In this document: one piece after another, positions 19,732 to 32,138 of the stretch
Numbering within the stretch: position 1 is the first letter of the stretch
Layout: every line of letters begins with the position of its first letter
Source of the DNA: Streptococcus suis
GTDB taxonomy: Bacteria > Bacillota > Bacilli > Lactobacillales > Streptococcaceae
Reading direction: 5' to 3'
Assembly (NCBI GenBank): GCA_029593505.1
Contig: JAKTNI010000003.1
Coordinates: forward strand, 124,001-188,000
Length of the DNA: 64,000 nucleotides
Position numbers and translations under genes: made by a program
The notes under the pieces: model-generated
Told to the model about the DNA's origin: nothing
The model's input: only the letters and a program-made list of their open reading frames with translations
The model's database searches: none

Positions 19732-20571
19732 TTAATCACGAACGAGACCATAATGTCTAGAACTAGCTAAAGTTTCTACAAACTTATAAACTTTTATAGA
19801 CCACTCGATTAGACCTTCCTGTTGGTAATCTAAATAGTAAGTTTTCAAAAGTAAATTGTAAGGAATGATAGTCTTAAAGTTAGCTTTCTCACTAGTAGGA
19901 ATAATACAGGCAAATAATATATCTAAATCAACACTATCCTTTACCTTTGCAGCGTGATAACCATCAAACACGTACCCGTTTAACTTTACAATATCGTCAT
20001 ACAAAAAGTGGAAGCTAACTCCAGGAGTAAAATATTCATTAAGATCACTATCCGTCGGCATTCTACCTAGTAATCGTTCCATAGCTAATTGATAACCTGA
20101 AGTTGTATTGGACCAAGCAAACATGACATAGTCGAAATAGTCTTTTGGATCCCCTGCTACATTTCTAACATTTCTAACAAGTTCTGTTGGTGTTTTATGA
20201 AAGGCTTTTACAGCAGATAGCAACCTACCACTTTTTAAGATATCTTTCGCTGTATCTATTGTACAAGTATGACTTAAAAAATCCGAATAAACACAGTTTC
20301 CTTGAGCATCATATGTCGAAGCAACAACTTTACTTGTCGGGAAGAATGGAAAAGCACTTGCTCTATCTTGAAAACAATTATTTAGTTGATTAATAATAGC
20401 TTCGTCCTTACAAACTACTTGTGTTATTCTATTATTATATTTTTCGTACGCAATGAACGCGTGAATTTTCTCAATTTCCCAATCTTGTATATTTGGATAG
20501 TCCACCAATGCAAGAAAATACGTTCCACCCCATTGAAGACTGAAGTTCTTATCCCAAATCTCTAACCTCAT
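19732..20571 (-). CDS. Hypothetical protein, 279 residues
   Basis: I do not recognise the family with confidence. It is cytosolic, with no membrane helix. The N-terminal half is a small mixed domain (WDKNFSLQWGGTYFLALVDY). The second part opens FLSHTCTIDTAKDILKSGRL, the general look of the first strand and helix of ADP-ribosyltransferase-like folds (His-Thr followed by a helix and G-L-L-S), and continues to a conserved-looking YFTPGVSFHFLYDDIV. That reading is inference only. It follows parE by 27 bases on the same strand and is probably expressed with it. Confidence 0.7.
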   Translation of the reverse strand: MRLEIWDKNFSLQWGGTYFLALVDYPNIQDWEIEKIHAFIAYEKYNNRITQVVCKDEAIINQLNNCFQDRASAFPFFPTSKVVASTYDAQGNCVYSDFLSHTCTIDTAKDILKSGRLLSAVKAFHKTPTELVRNVRNVAGDPKDYFDYVMFAWSNTTSGYQLAMERLLGRMPTDSDLNEYFTPGVSFHFLYDDIVKLNGYVFDGYHAAKVKDSVDLDILFACIIPTSEKANFKTIIPYNLLLKTYYLDYQQEGLIEWSIKVYKFVETLASSRHYGLVRD

Positions 20572-20598
20572 TTAGCTTGCTTTCTCCATTTTGACTGT

Positions 20599-22542
20599 CT
20601 AAAACACCGTAGTCTCTTCCAGCGTGAATCGAACATTGTCTTCAATCCACTTGCGGCGAGGCTCAACTTTGTCGCCCATGAGAACGGACACACGGCGTTC
20701 CGCACGCGCCAAGTCTTCAATCGTTACACGAATCAGAGTACGAGTTTCAGGATTCATGGTTGTTTCCCAAAGTTGATCTGCATTCATCTCACCCAGTCCC
20801 TTATAACGTTGTAACATAAATCCTTTACCAAATTCTTTGCGTAAGTCTTCTAACTCACCGTCAGACCAAGCATAAGCAATTTTTTCTGTTTTGCCCTTAC
20901 CTTTTGACATCTTATAAAGAGGTGGCAATGCAATATAGACACGACCTGCTTCAACCAATGGACGCATGTAGCGATAAAAGAAAGTCAATAAGAGTGTCTG
21001 AATATGAGCGCCATCCGTATCTGCATCGGTCATAATGATAATCTTGTCATAGTTGACATCTTCTATGGTAAAGTCCGAACCAACACCTGCACCTATCGTA
21101 TAAATCATTGTGTTGATTTCTTCGTTTTTAAGAATATCAGCCATTTTTGCCTTAGCTGTGTTAATGACCTTACCACGTAGAGGAAGAATAGCTTGAAACT
21201 TACGATCTCGTCCTTGCTTAGCAGAGCCACCTGCGGAATCTCCCTCAACCAAATACAATTCATTTTTTGCAGGATTTTTAGATTGAGCTGGTGTCAATTT
21301 GCCAGACAAAAGTCCCTTATCTTTTTTGTTTTTCTTCCCATTCCGTGATTCATCACGAGCTTTCCGTGCTGCTTCACGAGCATCACGAGCTTTAATAGCT
21401 TTGCGAACTAAATTTGAGGCTAACTCACCATTTTCCAAAAGAAAGAAAGTCAGTTTCTCTGAAACAATCCCATCAACTACAGGGCGAGCCAATGGACTAC
21501 CTAATTTATCTTTTGTTTGACCTTCAAATTGCAAATGCTCTTCTGGTACAAGAATAGATAAAACAGCAGCCAATCCCTCACGATAGTCTGACCCTTCCAA
21601 ATTTTTATCCTTTTCTTTCAAAAGACCGGTTTTACGAGCATAGTCATTCAAAGCTTTTGTAATCGCTAACTTTAAGCCTGTTTCATGAGTGCCACCATCT
21701 TTGGTACGAACATTATTGACAAAGGACAGAATATTGTCCGAATAGCCGTCATTATACTGCATCGCTACTTGAACTTGAAAACCAGACTCTTCTCCCTCGA
21801 AGTAAAGAACAGGGGTCAATGTTTCCTTGTCTTCATTCAGATAAGAAACAAAATCCTGCACACCATTTTCGTAATGATATTGCTCTTCTTCACCAGTTCG
21901 CTCGTCTTTTAAATTCATAGTGACTTGCTTGAGCAGAAAAGCTGACTCTTTCAAACGCTCTGCAATCGTATTAAATTTGAAATCTGTCGTTGAAAAAATA
22001 GTGTCATCTGGCATAAAGGTCACTTTCGTGCCTGTTTTAGACTTAGGTGCTGTGCCAATTTTCTCCAATGTTGTAGCTGGTTTACCACCTTGCTCAAATC
22101 GTTGTTTATAAATGGCACCATCACGCGTGATTTCAACTTCAAGCCAACGAGATAAGGCATTGACTACCGAAGAACCTACACCATGCAGACCACCAGAGGT
22201 TTTATAGCCTCCTTGACCAAATTTTCCACCTGCATGAAGAACGGTAAAAATAACCTCGACAGTAGGTTTTCCAGTCGCATGCATCCCTACCGGCATACCA
22301 CGCCCGCAATCCGAAACTGTCAGGCTTCCGTCTTTATTGATCGTAACATCAATTCGATCACCAAAGCCAGATAAAGCCTCATCAACAGCGTTATCGACAA
22401 TTTCCCACACCATATGGTGTAAACCATTGCCATCCGTTGAGCCAATGTACATTCCCGGACGTTTCCGAACAGCGTCCAAGCCTTCCAGTACCTGAATGGC
22501 ATCATCATTGTAATTATTGATCGTAATCTCTTTCTTAGCCAA
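20599..22542 (-). CDS. parE: DNA topoisomerase IV subunit B
   Basis: ParE supplies the ATPase for topoisomerase IV. The 647-residue product has the GHKL ATP site ([13 protein letters not shown] near 47, [11 protein letters not shown] near 79, [14 protein letters not shown] near 118) and the TOPRIM motifs [19 protein letters not shown] and [14 protein letters not shown]. The length matches ParE and is close to GyrB, but parC lies downstream and plsY is divergent, the streptococcal parE context. Confidence 0.97.
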   Translation of the reverse strand: MAKKEITINNYNDDAIQVLEGLDAVRKRPGMYIGSTDGNGLHHMVWEIVDNAVDEALSGFGDRIDVTINKDGSLTVSDCGRGMPVGMHATGKPTVEVIFTVLHAGGKFGQGGYKTSGGLHGVGSSVVNALSRWLEVEITRDGAIYKQRFEQGGKPATTLEKIGTAPKSKTGTKVTFMPDDTIFSTTDFKFNTIAERLKESAFLLKQVTMNLKDERTGEEEQYHYENGVQDFVSYLNEDKETLTPVLYFEGEESGFQVQVAMQYNDGYSDNILSFVNNVRTKDGGTHETGLKLAITKALNDYARKTGLLKEKDKNLEGSDYREGLAAVLSILVPEEHLQFEGQTKDKLGSPLARPVVDGIVSEKLTFFLLENGELASNLVRKAIKARDAREAARKARDESRNGKKNKKDKGLLSGKLTPAQSKNPAKNELYLVEGDSAGGSAKQGRDRKFQAILPLRGKVINTAKAKMADILKNEEINTMIYTIGAGVGSDFTIEDVNYDKIIIMTDADTDGAHIQTLLLTFFYRYMRPLVEAGRVYIALPPLYKMSKGKGKTEKIAYAWSDGELEDLRKEFGKGFMLQRYKGLGEMNADQLWETTMNPETRTLIRVTIEDLARAERRVSVLMGDKVEPRRKWIEDNVRFTLEETTVF

Positions 22543-22627
22543 ATCTGACCTCCAGTCATATTATCTTAACTATCTTACCAAAAAACAGGACCACAATGCA
22601 AGATTTTTCCTTGTTTCAAGCAATATG

Positions 22628-22642
22628 TGGTATAATGTGAAC
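22628..22642 (+). promoter_or_regulatory. Extended -10 promoter giving a leaderless plsY transcript
   Basis: TG-G-TATAAT lies at 22628-22636, a complete extended -10 element; the -35 region is weak. The expected start, about seven bases after the -10, falls on the A of the plsY ATG at 22643. No ribosome-binding site is present upstream of that ATG. Confidence 0.7.
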
Positions 22643-23287
22643 ATGATAAAGATAGTATTACTTTTGTTTATAGCCTATTTAATAGGTTCCATTCCATCTG
22701 GTCTGTGGATTGGACAAGCCTTCTTCAACATCAATATTCGCGAACATGGTTCTGGTAACACTGGAACTACAAATACTTTTCGCATCTTAGGACCCAAAGC
22801 TGGTATGGGGGTATTTGCCATTGATTTTCTCAAGGGTACTCTGGCTACACTTCTCCCAGTATTGTTTCATATAAGTGACTTATCTCCTATTTTATTTGGA
22901 TTTATGGCTATTTTAGGGCATACTTTTCCCATATTTGCTCAGTTTAAAGGAGGTAAAGCTGTCGCAACATCAGCAGGTATGTTATTAGGGATTGCTCCAT
23001 TGTTCTGTCTCTATCTTTTCATTAGCTTTTCACTTTCATTATATCTGACCTCAATGGTATCTTTTTCTAGCGTTCTTGCTGCTGTTCTAGCCATTGTTGG
23101 AGTGCTACTCTTTCCTTCTGTAGGATTTTTATTTACTGGGTACGATTGGCTATTTACTGTGATTATCCTATTTCTTGGTATCTTTGTCATCATTCGTCAC
23201 AAAGATAATATTGAGCGCATTCTCAAAAAAGAAGAAAACTTAGTGCCTTTTGGACTGAATTTAACCAAACAAAAAAAGCGAATTTAA
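22643..23287 (+). CDS. plsY: Glycerol-3-phosphate acyltransferase PlsY
   Basis: PlsY moves an acyl group from acyl-phosphate to glycerol-3-phosphate, the first step of phospholipid synthesis, in the membrane. From the ATG at 22643 the product is 214 residues with five or so hydrophobic helices. The three family motifs are visible: [36 protein letters not shown] (shortened here to its core GGKAVAT) and [10 protein letters not shown] near the C-terminus. The ATG lies at the predicted transcription start, so translation is probably leaderless. It diverges from parE as in other streptococci. Confidence 0.95.
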   Translation: MIKIVLLLFIAYLIGSIPSGLWIGQAFFNINIREHGSGNTGTTNTFRILGPKAGMGVFAIDFLKGTLATLLPVLFHISDLSPILFGFMAILGHTFPIFAQFKGGKAVATSAGMLLGIAPLFCLYLFISFSLSLYLTSMVSFSSVLAAVLAIVGVLLFPSVGFLFTGYDWLFTVIILFLGIFVIIRHKDNIERILKKEENLVPFGLNLTKQKKRI

Positions 23288-23299
23288 CTCGCTTTTTTT
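23271..23299. terminator. Bidirectional terminator between plsY and rexA
   Basis: A perfect 11-bp inverted repeat (AAAAAAAGCGA / TCGCTTTTTTT) with a 7-base loop overlaps the ends of both convergent genes. Confidence 0.9.
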
Positions 23300-26200
23300 A
23301 AGTGATATCAACTGATACAACTTCAATTTTCTCTCCACCCAATAAGATGAGATAAGCGTCTACACGGTCTATTCTGTAGGCTTTTTTTAATGCTTGAGCA
23401 TAGAGTTTCATTTGTTTGTTATACCGTTCCTGTAACTGATGAACATGGTGATAACTATCTGTCTTATAATCAAACAGAACAATGTGGTCATCATAAAGCA
23501 AATAACCGTCAATAATACCACGTAAAACAAATGTTTCATTGGAAGAAGAATCTAGTTGCAAACTTGCAAAAGGGGCTTCTCGATGTAGTTTATCTGTATT
23601 GGCTAAAATCTCTCTCCCCAATTCTGTATCAAAGAAGTCCAATATTTTAGATACAGAAATAGCATCCTTCACCTCTTGCTCTGCCTGAACCAACTGCAAC
23701 GCTTGCCGCACTGTATCTTTTGTCACCACCCATGACAAATCCAGTCGTTGCATGAGTTCATGAACTGCAGAACCAATCTGAGCACCGCTCACTTTTACTT
23801 TTTTTGAAAAATTAGGCAATTCAAATGTGAGACGTGGTTTAAATTTTTCCATGACTTCCATGCCTTCTTGACCCAAAACTGGCTCGTATAATTTCTTTAT
23901 CTGACTGGGTGTACGTAAACTCGGTAATTCACTAGCTGCTTTATATTTGAGATTTAAGTCTTGTACAGAAGAAAGTTGGTCTAAGGCCTCTTTAATCATG
24001 TCTGACTGACGAACATCTTTTAATTCTATACCTTCTAGTTTATGCTTTAGATGGATAGTTCCAATCTTTTCTGGCGTCAAATCATCATCTGTCACACATA
24101 CTTTTTTAAAATAAAGTTTTTCTCCCGAAAAAGCAGTATCGATAGCTAAGATCCAATCTTGAAAGCTAAACATTTTTTCTCTGCTAGCCGTTGCTAAAAC
24201 ACCGTTTTCTTTTAAACCATCATAGCGATCTGCTAATTTTGTAGCTGATCCTTTTCCTACTAGATATATTTTTTTTTCTGCACGCGTCAAAGCAACATAT
24301 AACAGTCGCATTTGTTCAGATAGATTCGCCAGTTTTAATTCTTGTAAATTCTGTTGATAGGGAAGAGTATTCATCAATACGTTCACATGTGGCAAAGGAC
24401 TGTTCACTCTGTCTTTCATGTCAGCTAGATACTGAATACCTAAACCATTTTTCCGACTAATAATCACGGATTGATGTTGATCTTCCAAATTAAAGCGCTT
24501 GTCAATATTCATCAGAAAGACATATTGAAATTCCAAGCCTTTTGATTTATGAATCGTCATCAGCTGAACAGCATCCTGTGGCAAGAACTCTTGAACATCT
24601 GCCAAGTCTTTCTCATGAGCCAACGTTCGATCAATCATAGCAATGAAGCGAGCCAACCCTTTATAGCCTGTCTTTTCAAATTGATTGGCACGTAGTCCTA
24701 GCGCATAAAGATTGGCTTGACGTTTACTACCATTTGGAAGAGCTGCCACATAGTCATAATAAAATTTCTCATTAAAAATCTTCCAAATCAACTCATAGAT
24801 AGAATGCAATTTAGCAAAGAATCTCCAATCAGATAGAATATTGAGAAAGTCAGAAAGTTTCTTGTGTAATCTCTGTCCAATTAACTCTGGATGATCTCCT
24901 TGACCAGCTTGAGCCAATTCCATTTTTTGATAGAAGAATCCTGTACGTGCCTGAAGAGACAGTCGTGTGAGTTCATCTTCGTCAAATTGAAACATTGGCG
25001 ATTTTAATAAGGCAACCAACGCATAGTCATTCAGAGGATGGTTAATAACTCTCAACGTATCTAACATCACCATTACTTCTAACGACTGAAGATACGATCC
25101 TGACCCACCATCTGCTACAAGAGGGATCCCATATTTGTCAAAGATAGATTGAATGAAGTCGTTCTGGGTGCGTTTTTGAACAAGAAGTGTAATATCTTTA
25201 AACTGTACACCTTCCTCATTATGAAGTCGGATGATTTCTTTAGCAACGACTTCAACCTCTCCAAGCATTAACTGTTCTTCTTGTTCTGAAGTTTCTGATT
25301 CTACTTGTTCATTATCATAAATCAAGTACTCCATTTCATGCTTCGGTTGAGCAATTTTCTGTCTGGCACTACCTGCAACCAAACAATGCGTTTCATCATA
25401 GTTGATTTCCCCAATTTGACGATCCATCAAGCGCGTGAAAATTGCATTGGTTGCATCTAACACCTCTATCTGACTACGGAAATTTTCCTTGAGTAAAATC
25501 AATTTACCAGCTGCCGGATTGGCTTCATAAGTATCAAATTTTTCTTGGAAAATCATGGGATCAGCTTGTCGGAAACGATAGATAGACTGTTTAATATCGC
25601 CTACCATAAAACGATTCTGTCCATTAGATAGCAAGTCCAGCATTCTTTCTTGGCTATGGTTAGTATCCTGATATTCATCCACCATAACCTCATGGTAGTT
25701 CTCCTGAAAATAGTGGCGTATATCTGAATTTTCTTCTAAGATGCGAATCGCAAAATGCCCAATATCACCAAATTCAAATGTAGATTCCTTTATCTTGACT
25801 GCTAAATACGCTTGCGAAAAATCTAACACAAAATCACGCAATATCTCTAGCAAAGGGAGAGCTTGAGACTGGTAATCTTTGAGAATGGTTAATTCATAGA
25901 TTTCTTGACGAATATCACGCACATCAGCAATCAATTCATTTTTCTTACGGTTGTATTCTTCTTTAAAAGCTATTAAATGCTCATCTTTTGGACGTTTAGC
26001 ATTGGTTAGACCCTTGCCACGTGATTGATCGTTGATCATCAATACTTGCTCTACTCGCTCTACCAACTGCTCCAGATTTAGTTGCTCTAAATCTGATAAT
26101 AGACTACAAGCCATTTCTACATTCGTAAAATACTTAGCTGTACCAAAATCTTTCTTTCCCCATTCAATATGGTAGCGGAAAAACTCTCCGGCAGCTGTTA

Positions 26201-26945
26201 ATTTCCCTAAAACAAGCTGTCTAAATTCTTGACCAAGTTGCTTTTCAATGGCATCTGAACTGTATAAATCAGCTTGAACAGCTTTGTTTTTCAACCATTC
26301 TGTAGGATGACTGGTGGATTGACTGAAATCATAAATGCGATAAACAAGCTCACGAAACCCACTATTATCCTTACGATTTCCAGAAAAATTACGAACAAGT
26401 TGGCAAAAATTCCCTGAAGAATCATGTTCCATATAATGTGAAAAGAGAGTGTTAAACACTTCCTGCTTCAGCGTTAGCTTTTCCGTCTCATCTTGCAAAA
26501 TGCGGAATTGTGGTGACAAGCCCAAACTGTATCCATAAGTTGTGACTAGTTTTTGAGTAAAAGCATCCATTGTACCAATATCTGCTGTCGCTAAATCTGC
26601 TAACTGGGCAGATAAATGAAGTCGCAACTTTTGATCGGTCGTCTGCGCAATCATCTCAAGCAAATTTTTCTCAATTCGTTCCTTGAGTTCTCCAGCAGCT
26701 TTGACCGTAAACGTAGAAATAAAGAGTTGATTGATAGAGATACCACGCTTTAATTTTTCCAGTATTCTTTGAACCATAACAAATGTCTTACCTGAACCAG
26801 CAGAAGCAGAAACTAACACATTTTGTCCGTGAGTATAGATTGCTTCTATCTGCTCTGGAGTTCTCTTCTGCTCTTTATCAGAGGTAGCTTCGGCTAGTTG
26901 CATGGCTACAATCTCGTCCGAGTTCAAAAATGCTTCAAAAACCAT
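23298..26945 (-). CDS. rexA: ATP-dependent helicase/nuclease subunit A (AddA/RexA)
   Basis: RexA is the UvrD-like 3'-5' helicase and nuclease subunit of the RexAB (AddAB) enzyme, which resects double-strand breaks for recombination. The 1215-residue product has Walker [16 protein letters not shown] near residue 44, motif [10 protein letters not shown] near 400, helicase motifs [19 protein letters not shown] near 870, and the C-terminal RecB-type nuclease [20 protein letters not shown] followed by KTD. The ATG at 26945 overlaps the rexB stop by one base and has a perfect GGAGGG site, so it is chosen over the longer frame. Confidence 0.97.
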   Translation of the reverse strand: MVFEAFLNSDEIVAMQLAEATSDKEQKRTPEQIEAIYTHGQNVLVSASAGSGKTFVMVQRILEKLKRGISINQLFISTFTVKAAGELKERIEKNLLEMIAQTTDQKLRLHLSAQLADLATADIGTMDAFTQKLVTTYGYSLGLSPQFRILQDETEKLTLKQEVFNTLFSHYMEHDSSGNFCQLVRNFSGNRKDNSGFRELVYRIYDFSQSTSHPTEWLKNKAVQADLYSSDAIEKQLGQEFRQLVLGKLTAAGEFFRYHIEWGKKDFGTAKYFTNVEMACSLLSDLEQLNLEQLVERVEQVLMINDQSRGKGLTNAKRPKDEHLIAFKEEYNRKKNELIADVRDIRQEIYELTILKDYQSQALPLLEILRDFVLDFSQAYLAVKIKESTFEFGDIGHFAIRILEENSDIRHYFQENYHEVMVDEYQDTNHSQERMLDLLSNGQNRFMVGDIKQSIYRFRQADPMIFQEKFDTYEANPAAGKLILLKENFRSQIEVLDATNAIFTRLMDRQIGEINYDETHCLVAGSARQKIAQPKHEMEYLIYDNEQVESETSEQEEQLMLGEVEVVAKEIIRLHNEEGVQFKDITLLVQKRTQNDFIQSIFDKYGIPLVADGGSGSYLQSLEVMVMLDTLRVINHPLNDYALVALLKSPMFQFDEDELTRLSLQARTGFFYQKMELAQAGQGDHPELIGQRLHKKLSDFLNILSDWRFFAKLHSIYELIWKIFNEKFYYDYVAALPNGSKRQANLYALGLRANQFEKTGYKGLARFIAMIDRTLAHEKDLADVQEFLPQDAVQLMTIHKSKGLEFQYVFLMNIDKRFNLEDQHQSVIISRKNGLGIQYLADMKDRVNSPLPHVNVLMNTLPYQQNLQELKLANLSEQMRLLYVALTRAEKKIYLVGKGSATKLADRYDGLKENGVLATASREKMFSFQDWILAIDTAFSGEKLYFKKVCVTDDDLTPEKIGTIHLKHKLEGIELKDVRQSDMIKEALDQLSSVQDLNLKYKAASELPSLRTPSQIKKLYEPVLGQEGMEVMEKFKPRLTFELPNFSKKVKVSGAQIGSAVHELMQRLDLSWVVTKDTVRQALQLVQAEQEVKDAISVSKILDFFDTELGREILANTDKLHREAPFASLQLDSSSNETFVLRGIIDGYLLYDDHIVLFDYKTDSYHHVHQLQERYNKQMKLYAQALKKAYRIDRVDAYLILLGGEKIEVVSVDIT

Positions 26946-29900
26946 TAGTTGTTCCCTCCTTTCATTCGTTCTATCCATTCCTGACGATTGCTCTCCTTGA
27001 CCAAATGTCGTGCTTGCTTCATGTGTAGATCTGCTTCAAAACCAGTTATCGCTTTTAATTGCTCTCCACTAACTGTTCTACCGTCCTTTGTATAAGGATT
27101 GACTTCAAAACGACCTGATAAAATCTCTTGAGCAGCTTGTTGATAGAGAAAGCGATTGTGATGCAATAAAACAGTTAATTCATCTTGTGTATAAAGCTGA
27201 TTACGTGTTTGATAAAAGCGATTGAGCCCAGCACTTTGCTCTTTCACATAAAGCCCTTTATACACTAAACTAGTCTGTGAAGCTGATTCTAACTGTACTA
27301 AATTTTGAGTATCTTTTAATTTAAAAATAGGATCCTTCAAGTATAAGTACATTGCTCCAAAAATCGACCGATTTTTTGTATCTTCTAATGTTTGCAAAGC
27401 TTCCAAATAGGTCACCAACTGTGGTTTCAAACCATTATAAAACTCAACTAGTGAAAAGCTATGATTACTAGACTTATAATCCACCACCCCTACTGATTGA
27501 TTGAACTGTAGTGTATCAATCCGGTCGATTGTTCCATTAATTCGTACATCTCTTCCGTCTGAAAGACGAAAAGAGAGAGCTTCTTCCTTACGAAAACTTT
27601 TTTCCTGACTATCAACAAGAACTATATCATTATCTCGTAAGACAGTCGCACTTGATTGAGCAATCTGTGTCAACAGCTCCTCTGTAAAACGAGTATCTGC
27701 ATCTTGAGTGTAGAACATAGTAAATTCAGCTTCAGATTTTGTCTTAGCAATCGCCTGTTCCAGCTTATCATCAAATGTCCGCTCGGATGTATCCCTACTC
27801 ACTCGTTCAAAAATACGGTGTAAAAAGAGACCATGTTGGAAAGCTGTTGGATGAATCGTTTCTTGCTCTCTCAACTGTAACACATGACGAATAAAATACA
27901 GGTATTGATTACTATAAAACGTAGCAAGACTAGAGGCAGATAAATTCAGAGGAAGATCTTTGGGATATAAAACAGCGAGTGTATCTGGTGCCAGTGGCTT
28001 AGAATTCACTTCTCCTGTAATCGTTGGAATCTCGATACCATCTGTTTCTAATTTGTTTTTCAGGTGTCGAACGAGTACCGACCAAAAAGCTGTCTGTCCT
28101 TTCCACTCCTCATTTTCAAAAGCAGGACGTTCCATCTCCACCACTCTGGATAATAGGCTTTTATAATGACCAATATCTTGTGGCTCCAATTGAGCATGAC
28201 GTCGACGTTCTTCCAATGAAAAGCCCATATTTACCAATGTTTTGATATAAGGAGATTGGTTATTTTCTTCCTCATTATAAATCTGTGGACTAGAAATCAC
28301 CAATTGTTCTGTGGCTGCATTCAGCAAAGACATCATAGCAGCATGGTTTTTCTTGATATTTTCCCTACTCAACACATCAAAACGCGAAGAAGAAGCTGAT
28401 ACAAGATTAACTTTCTCCATTTCTTCTTCTGTTAAAAGACTAGTATTTTTAGCAACTTTAGGAAAATTATTCTGACCCATGCCGATAGCATATACATATT
28501 TAGCAGCATGAGGTGTTATCAAATCATACGATTGAACTTTCACAACGTCCACAGTAGCAGGTACTGTTCGATAATGACTAGCTTGCATACCCGAACGAAG
28601 AATGGCTAGAAAATCATCTAATGTAAGACGTTTCTTGCCAAAAATATGATGTAAAGTTTCTAGGATATGACTAAATTGTTTCCAAACCTGTTCTTCCCTT
28701 TCCTGCTCTACTTCCGACAAACTTCGTGACAGGATTTCCATATTTTTTGGAAGGTGAACAGCTTCCAAAAATTCCTTGAATATTTCTAATAAACCACCAC
28801 CAGATTGCGTTCCTGCCTTAAACAACGTCAATAATGGTTGCATAATCTGAATTCGAATATTTTCCAACAAATTTAAATCATAAATAAGCTTCTTTTCTTT
28901 GATAACCTTTTTATCATAATCAGCTCTACTATTGACTGTAAATGGACGAGAAAAAGCTTGCTGACCCTTCATATCTGTAAAGAGTATATACGATTCAAAT
29001 AAGTCAATATCCTTTTGAGAAAGATTTCCATATAAGCCTGATTTTAAAAGATTAAGCACATCTTCTGCCCGAAAACGATACCGTCTCACTCTCTCCAGTG
29101 ATTCTACAAAGTGAACTAGAGGATGATGACTCATCTCTTCTGCTTTGCCAAAATAATAAGGAATTTCATATTTGTCAAAAATCTTTCCGATGTGTAACTG
29201 ATAGCTATCCACATCACCCAAAAGCAGCAAAATATCCTTATAACGTACTCCTTGATGTAATTGACGACGGATCGCTGTCGCCACTTGCTCTACTTCTTCC
29301 TTTTGATTTACTACTTCCCACAAGTGAATACGATCCCTATCTTGCTCTGTCAAGGACAGAATCGCACCACTATAGTCATGGTAAGACTCCATATTTTGAG
29401 AAATTTTTCCCAAACTATCTAATGTTGGTTCTAAACCAATGTAGCTAATTTTTACGCCATATTTACTAGATAATTGACGTAAAAAATCGATAGTAGCCTG
29501 ATAAACATTCCCTTCCGTATAAGTCGCCTTTACAGCTTTTTGACTAGCATACACGCCAACAACAATTTCCTCAACACGGCTATCTAAAGCACTAACTAAG
29601 GCTTCTTCTTCTGCAGAAAATCGAGAAAAACCATCAATTACCAACACTGTATTTTCTAACTGCTCGTTTACCGAATTACTCTCTATAATTGCTGTGAGTT
29701 GAGCTAGTTGAGACTGATGCTCAAATCCTTCTTCTGCTAATGTTTCTGTAACAGCTAGAAAAATTTTGACTAAATCAGCCTGTTTATCAGGAGCCCCCAT
29801 TGCCTCCAAATCCAGAACTGTCATATTGGCACGTTGCAGCTCCTTATACAGAGAAACTAATTGTCCAATAAATCCAAAATCAGACTGCAATTTTCCATAC

Positions 29901-30208
29901 AGTTTTAATTCTCCCTCTTTAAATTGCGATAAAACACGGAAAAAGATCATAGACAAGCCCACATCATCAATTGCTCGTCTATCATTTTGATGAATCATTA
30001 AATAACGTGCTAACTGTCCGAAACGTGTCACAATAATGTTAAAGGAAGCTTCTTCTTCCAATTCTTCAAGGACTTTACGCTCCATTTCAAACGATAAAGA
30101 ATTGGGTGCAATATAAAAGACACGCTTGCCTTTTTTGGCATATTCATCTGCTATCACCGTTAAATACTGGGTCAATGAATTGCGAATATCCGTATAGACT
30201 AATTTCAT
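26945..30208 (-). CDS. rexB: ATP-dependent nuclease subunit B (AddB/RexB)
   Basis: RexB is the second subunit of the RexAB recombination nuclease and supplies the nuclease for the other strand. The 1087-residue product starts [18 protein letters not shown] and carries a C-terminal nuclease motif [20 protein letters not shown] with KSS following. The Walker A box of Bacillus AddB is not present in the N-terminal segment, and the cysteines that hold its iron-sulphur cluster are missing around [14 protein letters not shown]; both are features of streptococcal RexB. The start at 30208 removes 26 implausible upstream residues. It is translationally coupled to rexA. Confidence 0.95.
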   Translation of the reverse strand: MKLVYTDIRNSLTQYLTVIADEYAKKGKRVFYIAPNSLSFEMERKVLEELEEEASFNIIVTRFGQLARYLMIHQNDRRAIDDVGLSMIFFRVLSQFKEGELKLYGKLQSDFGFIGQLVSLYKELQRANMTVLDLEAMGAPDKQADLVKIFLAVTETLAEEGFEHQSQLAQLTAIIESNSVNEQLENTVLVIDGFSRFSAEEEALVSALDSRVEEIVVGVYASQKAVKATYTEGNVYQATIDFLRQLSSKYGVKISYIGLEPTLDSLGKISQNMESYHDYSGAILSLTEQDRDRIHLWEVVNQKEEVEQVATAIRRQLHQGVRYKDILLLLGDVDSYQLHIGKIFDKYEIPYYFGKAEEMSHHPLVHFVESLERVRRYRFRAEDVLNLLKSGLYGNLSQKDIDLFESYILFTDMKGQQAFSRPFTVNSRADYDKKVIKEKKLIYDLNLLENIRIQIMQPLLTLFKAGTQSGGGLLEIFKEFLEAVHLPKNMEILSRSLSEVEQEREEQVWKQFSHILETLHHIFGKKRLTLDDFLAILRSGMQASHYRTVPATVDVVKVQSYDLITPHAAKYVYAIGMGQNNFPKVAKNTSLLTEEEMEKVNLVSASSSRFDVLSRENIKKNHAAMMSLLNAATEQLVISSPQIYNEEENNQSPYIKTLVNMGFSLEERRRHAQLEPQDIGHYKSLLSRVVEMERPAFENEEWKGQTAFWSVLVRHLKNKLETDGIEIPTITGEVNSKPLAPDTLAVLYPKDLPLNLSASSLATFYSNQYLYFIRHVLQLREQETIHPTAFQHGLFLHRIFERVSRDTSERTFDDKLEQAIAKTKSEAEFTMFYTQDADTRFTEELLTQIAQSSATVLRDNDIVLVDSQEKSFRKEEALSFRLSDGRDVRINGTIDRIDTLQFNQSVGVVDYKSSNHSFSLVEFYNGLKPQLVTYLEALQTLEDTKNRSIFGAMYLYLKDPIFKLKDTQNLVQLESASQTSLVYKGLYVKEQSAGLNRFYQTRNQLYTQDELTVLLHHNRFLYQQAAQEILSGRFEVNPYTKDGRTVSGEQLKAITGFEADLHMKQARHLVKESNRQEWIERMKGGNN

Positions 30209-30236
30209 AATTGATCTCTCATACTTTCCCAAAAAT

Positions 30237-30264
30237 ATACTATCCCTAGTATAGCAAATTTCAA
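30237..30264 (-). promoter_or_regulatory. Promoter of rexB-rexA
   Basis: On the minus strand TTGAAA (30264-30259) and TAGTAT (30242-30237) are 16 bases apart, between the preceding terminator and the rexB ATG, giving a short leader of about 20 bases. Confidence 0.55.
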
Positions 30265-30270
30265 AACAGA

Positions 30271-30298
30271 ATAAAAAGGAAAGCACTAGCTTTCCTTT
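30271..30298 (-). terminator. Terminator downstream of the 54-residue gene
   Basis: A perfect 10-bp stem (AAAGGAAAGC / GCTTTCCTTT) with a TTATT tract on the minus strand ends the obgE-side transcript. Confidence 0.8.
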
Positions 30299-30461
30299 AC
30301 TCTTTTCCTTGACGGTTAGCTAAGCGTTCACGTTCTAAGCGTAGTTTACGATTAGGATTTAACCGATTAAATAATTCTTCCAATTTTTCTGCATTCCAAA
30401 CATCAGCTGCAGATACAAAATTTCCATCCCTATCTTTAAAAGATATTGGTTTGTCTCCCAT
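30297..30461 (-). CDS. Small conserved hypothetical protein downstream of obgE
   Basis: A 54-residue frame begins MGDKPISFKDRDGNFVSAAD and ends with a basic, helical tail (NPNRKLRLERERLANRQGKE). A hydrophilic N-terminal sheet-like segment is followed by a helix VWNAEKLEELFNRLN. It lies 56 bases after obgE on the same strand and ends in a terminator overlapping its stop, so it is probably co-transcribed with obgE. The basic tail would suit nucleic acid or ribosome binding, but that is inference. Confidence 0.75.
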   Translation of the reverse strand: MGDKPISFKDRDGNFVSAADVWNAEKLEELFNRLNPNRKLRLERERLANRQGKE

Positions 30462-30517
30462 AATGCCCCCCAGCAAAACTCTTGTTTAAACGATATCTTA
30501 ACTAATGGTTACCGTTT

Positions 30518-31831
30518 TTAATCCACAAATTCAAACTCAAACTTACCGATACGAACCGTATCACCATCTTTTGCTCCACGCGCACGAAGAGCCTCATCTA
30601 CGCCCATGCCACGCAACTGACGAGCAAATTTCATCACAGATTCATCACGGTCAAAGTTGGTCATAGTAAAGAGTTTTTCTAGTTTGTCTCCTGAAAGAAT
30701 CCAACTTGCATCGTCTGCACGACTAATATCAAATTCAGGTTCTTCGGGATTGAATCCATAATAAGCTTCTTCTTGTTGAAAATCCGACGCATCATATAAC
30801 AAGAATTCCGGAGTTTTATCCAGCAACTCTGCAGTTGCTTCTAAAAGATTTTCCAAACCTTGATGAGTGATACCTGAGATTGGGAAAATTTGTGGCAGTG
30901 TATCAAACTCATCATAGTCAGCAGCTAATTTTTTCTGAAATGCTACAAGATTTTCAGTCGCTTCTGGCATGTCCATCTTATTAGCTACAATGATTTGCGG
31001 ACGTTCCATGAGACGAAGATTATAGGTTTCCAACTCATTATTGATTGCAACGTAATCTTCATAAGGATCGCGTCCCTCACTAGCAGACATATCGATTACA
31101 TGCAAGATAACACGTGTCCTCTCAATATGACGTAAAAACTGAGTTCCTAACCCTACTCCTTGGCTTGCTCCCTCAATCAATCCCGGCAAATCAGCTACTG
31201 CAAAAGATTCTCCTGATTTTGTACGAACCATTCCCAAGTTTGGCACAATCGTTGTGAAATGATAAGCACCAATCTTAGGTTTGGCTGCTGTGATAACACT
31301 CAACAATGTTGATTTACCAACCGAAGGAAAGCCAACCAGTCCTACATCAGCTAAAACTTTTAGTTCTAATTCAAGGTTCCTCTCCTCACCTGGCTCACCA
31401 TTTTCAGAAATTTCTGGTGCAGGATTTTTGGGAGTGGCAAAACGAATATTTCCACGACCACCACGACCGCCACGTGCAATGACAAATTCTTGTCCATGCT
31501 CCACCAAATCCGTCACTACTTTACCAGTATCTGCATCACGAACGGTCGTCCCTTGTGGCACACGCACATATAAATCTTCTGCTCCTCGACCATGCATTCC
31601 CTTAGTCATTCCTTTTTCGCCTGCCTCAGCTTTAAAGACACGGTTATAACGGAAGTCCATCAAGGTGCGTAATCCTTCATCCACGACAAAGACGACATTC
31701 CCACCATGACCGCCGTCACCACCCCAAGGACCACCATTAGGGACATATTTCTCACGGCGAAAGGCAACCATACCATCTCCACCTTTACCTGCCTTTACTT
31801 TGATTTTGGCAGTATCTAAAAACATACTCAT
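30518..31831 (-). CDS. obgE: GTPase ObgE/CgtA
   Basis: Obg is an essential GTPase in 50S ribosome assembly and stress control. The 437-residue product has the glycine-rich Obg fold (residues 1-158, with repeats such as [10 protein letters not shown]), the G domain ([12 protein letters not shown] near 166, [12 protein letters not shown] near 213, NKMDMPEA near 284) and a C-terminal OCT domain from about 345. The start [18 protein letters not shown] matches the family although the ribosome site is weak. Confidence 0.98.
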   Translation of the reverse strand: MSMFLDTAKIKVKAGKGGDGMVAFRREKYVPNGGPWGGDGGHGGNVVFVVDEGLRTLMDFRYNRVFKAEAGEKGMTKGMHGRGAEDLYVRVPQGTTVRDADTGKVVTDLVEHGQEFVIARGGRGGRGNIRFATPKNPAPEISENGEPGEERNLELELKVLADVGLVGFPSVGKSTLLSVITAAKPKIGAYHFTTIVPNLGMVRTKSGESFAVADLPGLIEGASQGVGLGTQFLRHIERTRVILHVIDMSASEGRDPYEDYVAINNELETYNLRLMERPQIIVANKMDMPEATENLVAFQKKLAADYDEFDTLPQIFPISGITHQGLENLLEATAELLDKTPEFLLYDASDFQQEEAYYGFNPEEPEFDISRADDASWILSGDKLEKLFTMTNFDRDESVMKFARQLRGMGVDEALRARGAKDGDTVRIGKFEFEFVD

Positions 31832-31855
31832 AAGTTACCTATTCTTTCCTAGAAA

Positions 31856-31875
31856 AAAACGCTTAGTAGCGTTTT
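31856..31875 (-). terminator. Terminator at the end of the DUF4044 gene
   Basis: An 8-bp perfect stem AAAACGCT / AGCGTTTT with a 4-base loop overlaps the stop codon of the small gene and is followed by TTTTTT on the minus strand. Confidence 0.85.
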
Positions 31876-32002
31876 ACTTCATCAATGCACTCACTGCTGG
31901 CAAAATCAAGCCTGCTAACGTTGCAATAACCATCAAAATAACAATCGTCAATGTTACCTTTTCAAATGTTGTTTTCTTCTGTTTTTGTTCACCAAAAGCC
32001 AT
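31874..32002 (-). CDS. DUF4044 small membrane protein
   Basis: A 42-residue peptide: a basic N-terminal segment (MAFGEQKQKKTTFEKVT) and a single transmembrane helix (about 18-40, LTIVILMVIATLAGLILPAV). It matches the DUF4044 pattern of streptococci. A good AAGGAG site lies seven bases before the ATG. The single-pass form with a cytosolic basic tail is seen directly; the function is unknown. Confidence 0.85.
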   Translation of the reverse strand: MAFGEQKQKKTTFEKVTLTIVILMVIATLAGLILPAVSALMK

Positions 32003-32138
32003 AGCTTTCTCCTTAATCAGTCATTGATAGCTCATTTTACCATAAATTAGGAAAGCTTTCAAATTTCATCTCTACCTGCCAAAAAGCAAGATTTACCAGA
32101 TTATCTTTAAAGGACTGCTTTTCAGAAATATTTGGCAA

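Noticed and set aside
31281..31649. 122-codon plus-strand frame across obgE
   Set aside because: It mirrors the glycine-rich Obg repeats in reverse and has no initiation signal.
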